From: Clostridia bacterium
Lineage (GTDB): Bacteria > Bacillota > Clostridia > Christensenellales > Borkfalkiaceae
Direction: 5' to 3'
DNA length: 61,797 nucleotides
Assembly (NCBI GenBank): GCA_017625565.1
Contig: JAGAKN010000011.1
Location: 1-61,797 of the forward strand
The notes beneath the pieces were generated by a model. That model did not search any database and was not told the origin of the DNA. It saw only the letters and a list, made by a program, of their open reading frames with translations. The position numbers were made by a program, and so were the translations under genes. Numbering within the stretch: the first letter of the stretch is position 1; each line of letters begins with the position of its first letter. Of the stretch, positions 58,500 through 61,797 are shown in pieces.

Positions 58500-58655
58500 G
58501 TAGAGTGGATAAAACCCCCATTTTTACAAGCCGAATTCAAAGCGAGCTAGGCTTTAAACGTCAGCTGTTTTAAAAACCGCTCGCGATCCACACAATTTTA
58601 GGCTACCGTTCGGGTTATGCACGAAATAACCCCGCTTCGGTTCGGTGTGCCTTAT
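58500..58655 (+). ncRNA. Predicted structured leader RNA (unidentified class)
   Basis: GTGGAT (58505-58510) pairs with ATCCAC (58586-58591), closing a domain. Inside it, AAGCC/GGCTT (58528-58532/58550-58554) forms a hairpin whose loop contains GCGAGC (58542-58547), complementary to GCTCGC (58579-58584): a possible pseudoknot. A second stem-loop follows, with GGGTTAT/ATAACCC (58612-58618/58626-58632), ACCG/CGGT and AGGC/GCCT. I match it to no riboswitch I know. Pairing is seen; function is inference. Confidence 0.5.
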
Positions 58656-58726
58656 ATTTAAATCGTTATATATACAGGTTAGTTGTTATATATAAAATAT
58701 TTATATTATAAGGAGAACTAGAAATA

Positions 58727-58873
58727 ATGAAACAGTTCAAGAACTATGTGGCACCTGAAATGTTCATTTTGAGTTTGAGTGCAACCGACGTAATTTGCAA
58801 CTCGACGCAAGTGGACATTTACTCGGACGACTCGTACGTCGATGGATGGACGGACGGGGCGTTGAAAGCCTAA
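58727..58873 (+). CDS. 48-residue peptide upstream of the surface protein
   Basis: ATG 58727 sits 10 bp after AAGGAGA. The peptide begins MKQFKNYVAPEMFILSLSA, then TDVICNST, and ends acidic and Gly-rich (DDSYVDGWTDGALKA). It has no signal peptide. The opening pattern, K-x-Y-x-x-P-E-hydrophobic-LS-x-x-DVI, is one I associate with many small Firmicute/Bacteroidota ORFs of unknown role, possibly leader or modified peptides, but I cannot name a family. The start of the large secreted protein follows 14 bp after its stop, with AAAGGAGGA between, so they are co-expressed. No modifying enzyme is visible in the window. Confidence 0.7.
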   Translation: MKQFKNYVAPEMFILSLSATDVICNSTQVDIYSDDSYVDGWTDGALKA

Positions 58874-58887
58874 AGGAGGACAGGAAG

Positions 58888-61797
58888 ATGAAAAAGAATA
58901 AGAAAGTCTTATTAGCATCTGTACTCGCTACGGGTTTTGTATTTGGTGGGGCAATGGCGCTCAACGCAAACGTTGCAAGCGCAGCAAGCAACTTCGACGG
59001 TATAGACTTTACGAACGTCGTAATGTCGGAAGGCGCAGCAGTACGTGTTTCGGCTGACGTAAACGATACCAACTACGGTATCCGTTTCCAAATGAACATG
59101 GATCAAACCACGTACAATGCGTTGGAAACGAGAGGGGCTAACTACGGTATTGCAATCTTCCCTGCAGACTACAACTACGAAATTAGCGAAAGCGCAATTT
59201 TCGCAGAAGGTAGCAAAGCAACGTTTGTTGAAAGCGAAACGCTTTCTGATTCGAACAAAGACGGCACGTACGATATGTGGGGTTCGCTTGTAAACATCAA
59301 GCCTGCAAACGTCACGCGTGAATTCGTAGGTATCGGCTACGTCGAACTCAATGGCGAATACAAGCTCGCTAACGCATACGGCGGGGATATCGAAAACAAC
59401 ACCCGTTCGATTTATTACGTAGCGCAACTTGCGGTAGACAACAACGACAAGCATGCAGACGTTGCAAAAGAAACGTACATCGATACGTTTGATACGACGG
59501 GTAAACAATACGCTTACACGGTAGAACACGTCTACAAGAAAGACGGCGAAGTCGTAAAAACGGAAACCTCGACGGAATACGGCACGTTGAATACGAACGT
59601 ATCCGCAACGGCGAAAACGGACGTATTCTATAAAGCAGAAAACGCTACGGCGGAAAGCACGTTGTATGCAAACGGCAACACGAAACTTACCCTTGTTTAC
59701 AACGATAATACGACGGCAACGACGTACAATGCAGAATACGTAAAAGTATCGGGTGGCAACGTCACGTTGGATTTGACGAAGTTTGCAACGCCGATCAGCG
59801 ACTCTCAAAAAGTATTCGTAGACGGCGCGGAAGTATCGGCTACGTTGTCGGGTACGCAAATCACCGTTCCTGTCACGGCAGGCGAACGTGAAATCGCGGT
59901 TTATGACGGCGAAAACTGCTACGTAGCAGACGTAATCGTAGCAGACTACGAAATCACCAACCAAACCACTTTACAAAATTGGGGCTTGAGAGTTAAGGAA
60001 GGGTATAAATACTTAGTCCTTACCCAAGATATCGTTTGCAACGGCTCGGATATGACTGTATGGAATGGTACATACGATGCCACGCTGAATGGTATGGGTC
60101 ATACGGTAAGCAACGCGAATTATGCGTATGGGATTTTCAATTCTATTCAACCGACTAATGCGGTTGTAAAGAATATTACCTTCGAAAATGCCAAACTTTC
60201 TGGTGACTCTCACTTCTATAGTTTCGGCGGTGCTTGGACGAAAGGTGTTGTATTTGAAAACGTAAACCTTTCTGCAACGTATGATGTATCCAGTGGTATA
60301 AAAGGGTTGATTTTTGGTGATATGGGCAATACGAACCCGATAATCTTGCGTAATTGCAACTTCAGTTTCACTGTACCCGAAGCGCAAGCGAATAACGAAA
60401 TCAAATTGTACGACGACGCAAACGGTGCCTACAAAACGACGATGGAAAACGTGACGATTATGGCGAACTGTAAAATTGCTAACGTTAACCATTCGACCGA
60501 TTCCTGGAAGAACGTAAATATTTACGACAAAGACGATATGGAAGTTTTGACGTCCAGCGAAAAAGGCGTACTTATGACGGACGGCAAGATCACGCTTGAC
60601 ACGACGAAGTTCGCAAAACAAGTGAACGTTGACGACATATTTGTTGGCGCTGTCAGCGTTGATTATACGTTGTCTGGCAACACGTTGACGGTTCCTGTAT
60701 CGGGCTACGGCGAAACGCAAATCCGTCTTGTAGATGCTACGGCAAACAAGATCTATACGCTTGAAGTAGTAGTTGCAGACTTCTTGATCACCAACCAAGC
60801 AACCTTAAAGACGTGGGGTCAAGCAGCTAGTAAATTAACGTATAAATATGCAGTTGTCACCCAAGATATCGTTTGCGACGGTTCGAGTTTGCAAGGATGG
60901 GATAATAAAGCGACTTATAAAATCAACGGTTTAGGTCATACAATCACTGGTGCGTACTATCCTTATGGTTACCACGCGAATACACAAACGCAAGTCGGTT
61001 ATGAGATGAAGAATATTACCTTTGAAAATATGATCGTTGATAATCCTGGTACTTATACCTTATTAGGTCATTGGGTAGCTGGCGGTTTGTATGAAAACGT
61101 AAACATGTCGGTGACGTATAAGAATTTCCCTACGGATGGTTTGCTTTTTAATGAGCTTGACGCTAGCAAGGGGAACATGACCTTCCGTAACTGCAACTTC
61201 AGCTTCACTGTACCCGAAGCGGATACGGATAAAATTGCAAGATTGTACTACGACGTTAACGGTTATTACGGTTCGACGATGGAAAACGTGACGATTATGG
61301 CGAACTGTAAAATTGCTGGTGTAGGCGAATTGTCGACTGGACATAATACACCCGGTGTCGTACATGGTCACTCTACTCGCGGTGAGCAATCGGTCTGGAC
61401 GAACGTAAACATTTACGATAAAGACGATATGACGGCGCTTACGACCAGTGAAAAATACCTTGCTTTGACGGATGGTAAGGCTACGCTTGATTTGACGAAG
61501 CTTTCTGCAACGGTTGCGGTTTCTGACGTAATGGTGAACGGTTCGGCTACGGAATACACGGTGGCAGATAACAAATTGACGTTTGCAACGTCGGCTGGTT
61601 TGAACAACGTTATGCTTGTTGATGCTACGGCAAACAAATTGTATACGATTGCTAACGTAAAAGTTGCGGACGTTGTTATGACGAACTTTGCAGAACTCAA
61701 GGCATTCTGGGAAAACAATACGGTATTCACTAACAGTAAGTATGCGGTTATCGCAAACGACATTACCTGCGAGGATACGGTAATCCAAGCGATATGG
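58888..61797 (+). CDS. Very large secreted repeat protein, 5' part (runs off the window)
   Basis: ATG 58888 follows a strong AAAGGAGGA. The frame stays open to the last base, so 970 residues are visible and the end is missing. Residues 1-35 are a signal peptide (basic start, hydrophobic core, VASA-A). An N-terminal domain to about residue 350 is followed by tandem repeats of about 277 and 297 residues. Each starts near ITNQ-x-TL-x-x-WG, then YLVLTQDIVC, NG-GHT, NITFEN, RNCNFSFTVPEA and TMENVTIMANCKIA, and closes with a beta domain ending VDATANK. A third unit begins at about 61669. The short Asn/Phe-rich rungs suggest a right-handed beta helix. An adhesin or glycan-binding role is inference. 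Confidence 0.85.
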   Translation, partial: MKKNKKVLLASVLATGFVFGGAMALNANVASAASNFDGIDFTNVVMSEGAAVRVSADVNDTNYGIRFQMNMDQTTYNALETRGANYGIAIFPADYNYEISESAIFAEGSKATFVESETLSDSNKDGTYDMWGSLVNIKPANVTREFVGIGYVELNGEYKLANAYGGDIENNTRSIYYVAQLAVDNNDKHADVAKETYIDTFDTTGKQYAYTVEHVYKKDGEVVKTETSTEYGTLNTNVSATAKTDVFYKAENATAESTLYANGNTKLTLVYNDNTTATTYNAEYVKVSGGNVTLDLTKFATPISDSQKVFVDGAEVSATLSGTQITVPVTAGEREIAVYDGENCYVADVIVADYEITNQTTLQNWGLRVKEGYKYLVLTQDIVCNGSDMTVWNGTYDATLNGMGHTVSNANYAYGIFNSIQPTNAVVKNITFENAKLSGDSHFYSFGGAWTKGVVFENVNLSATYDVSSGIKGLIFGDMGNTNPIILRNCNFSFTVPEAQANNEIKLYDDANGAYKTTMENVTIMANCKIANVNHSTDSWKNVNIYDKDDMEVLTSSEKGVLMTDGKITLDTTKFAKQVNVDDIFVGAVSVDYTLSGNTLTVPVSGYGETQIRLVDATANKIYTLEVVVADFLITNQATLKTWGQAASKLTYKYAVVTQDIVCDGSSLQGWDNKATYKINGLGHTITGAYYPYGYHANTQTQVGYEMKNITFENMIVDNPGTYTLLGHWVAGGLYENVNMSVTYKNFPTDGLLFNELDASKGNMTFRNCNFSFTVPEADTDKIARLYYDVNGYYGSTMENVTIMANCKIAGVGELSTGHNTPGVVHGHSTRGEQSVWTNVNIYDKDDMTALTTSEKYLALTDGKATLDLTKLSATVAVSDVMVNGSATEYTVADNKLTFATSAGLNNVMLVDATANKLYTIANVKVADVVMTNFAELKAFWENNTVFTNSKYAVIANDITCEDTVIQAIW

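Noticed and set aside
58045..58521. 158-residue minus-strand open frame across the tRNA-Thr repeat
   Set aside because: It crosses a tRNA terminator, a promoter and the repeat, and has no ribosome site.
58912..59964. 350-residue minus-strand open frame
   Set aside because: It is antisense to the secreted repeat protein, whose plus frame has a signal peptide, ribosome site and internal repeats. The minus translation is Arg/Cys/Phe/Val-rich, as expected from reversed codons.
60013..61788. Further long minus-strand open frames (261 and 241 residues)
   Set aside because: They are also antisense shadows of the repeat protein. Their similarity to each other merely mirrors the sense-strand repeats.

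Overview
The window looks like a chromosomal segment of an anaerobic, spore-forming, low-to-mid GC Firmicute of the class Clostridia. The support is SigK and SpoIIID (late mother-cell sporulation regulators), an oxygen-sensitive class III ribonucleotide reductase (NrdD/NrdG), the GGGtGRT/iron-sulfur scaffold pair, a ThiI without a rhodanese domain paired with its own cysteine desulfurase, and clean sigma-A promoters with 17-bp spacers. An uncultured Christensenellales-like gut lineage is plausible, but this is inference and was not checked.

Region 1 (1-5433) is a compact integrated element. It encodes a secreted, membrane-anchored 669-residue protein, a small protein resembling a ssDNA-binding protein by position only, a Zot/pI-like P-loop ATPase and a replication initiator. 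The initiator is of the eukaryotic-virus CRESS-DNA type (HUH endonuclease plus superfamily 3 helicase). A stem-loop about 40 bp upstream of rep displays the nonanucleotide TAGTATTAC, the classical circovirus origin. The element abuts the 3' end of tRNA-Ala. It looks like a filamentous-phage (inovirus-like) prophage or satellite that replicates with circovirus-like machinery, and it is the most exciting part of the window. Its left end, coat gene and integrase are not in view.

Region 2 (5434-18200) carries a ferritin-like protein with three ExxH motifs, an amidase, sigK, the Fe-S scaffold/GGGtGRT pair, a phosphatase, membrane proteins, a YD-repeat (Rhs) fragment, tRNA-Val, an unusual PadR-coiled-coil-membrane fusion, an acyl-ACP thioesterase that may be read from a leaderless mRNA, and argJ.

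Region 3 (18200-26520) is a nucleotide/amino-acid block. CarA has lost both its glutaminase Cys and His, CarB is fused in frame to diaminopimelate epimerase, and a cysteine desulfurase/ThiI pair follows.

Region 4 (26563-45360) holds PBP1A, then miaB-mutS-mutL-miaA and a methionine gamma-lyase-like gene. Next come the leftward ychF-phosphopantetheinyl transferase-mtnN-ung cluster, argS, a HelD-type helicase and a HAD phosphatase.

Region 5 (45380-57900) contains parE-parC, spoIIID, tyrA, a DUF1934 protein, an MBL hydrolase, a Rho homologue with degenerate catalytic residues, and nrdD-nrdG behind four regularly spaced NrdR-type boxes.

Region 6 (57900-61797) has tRNA-Thr with a duplicated 3' half and terminator, a long structured leader, a 48-residue peptide gene, and the start of a very large secreted repeat protein that runs off the window.
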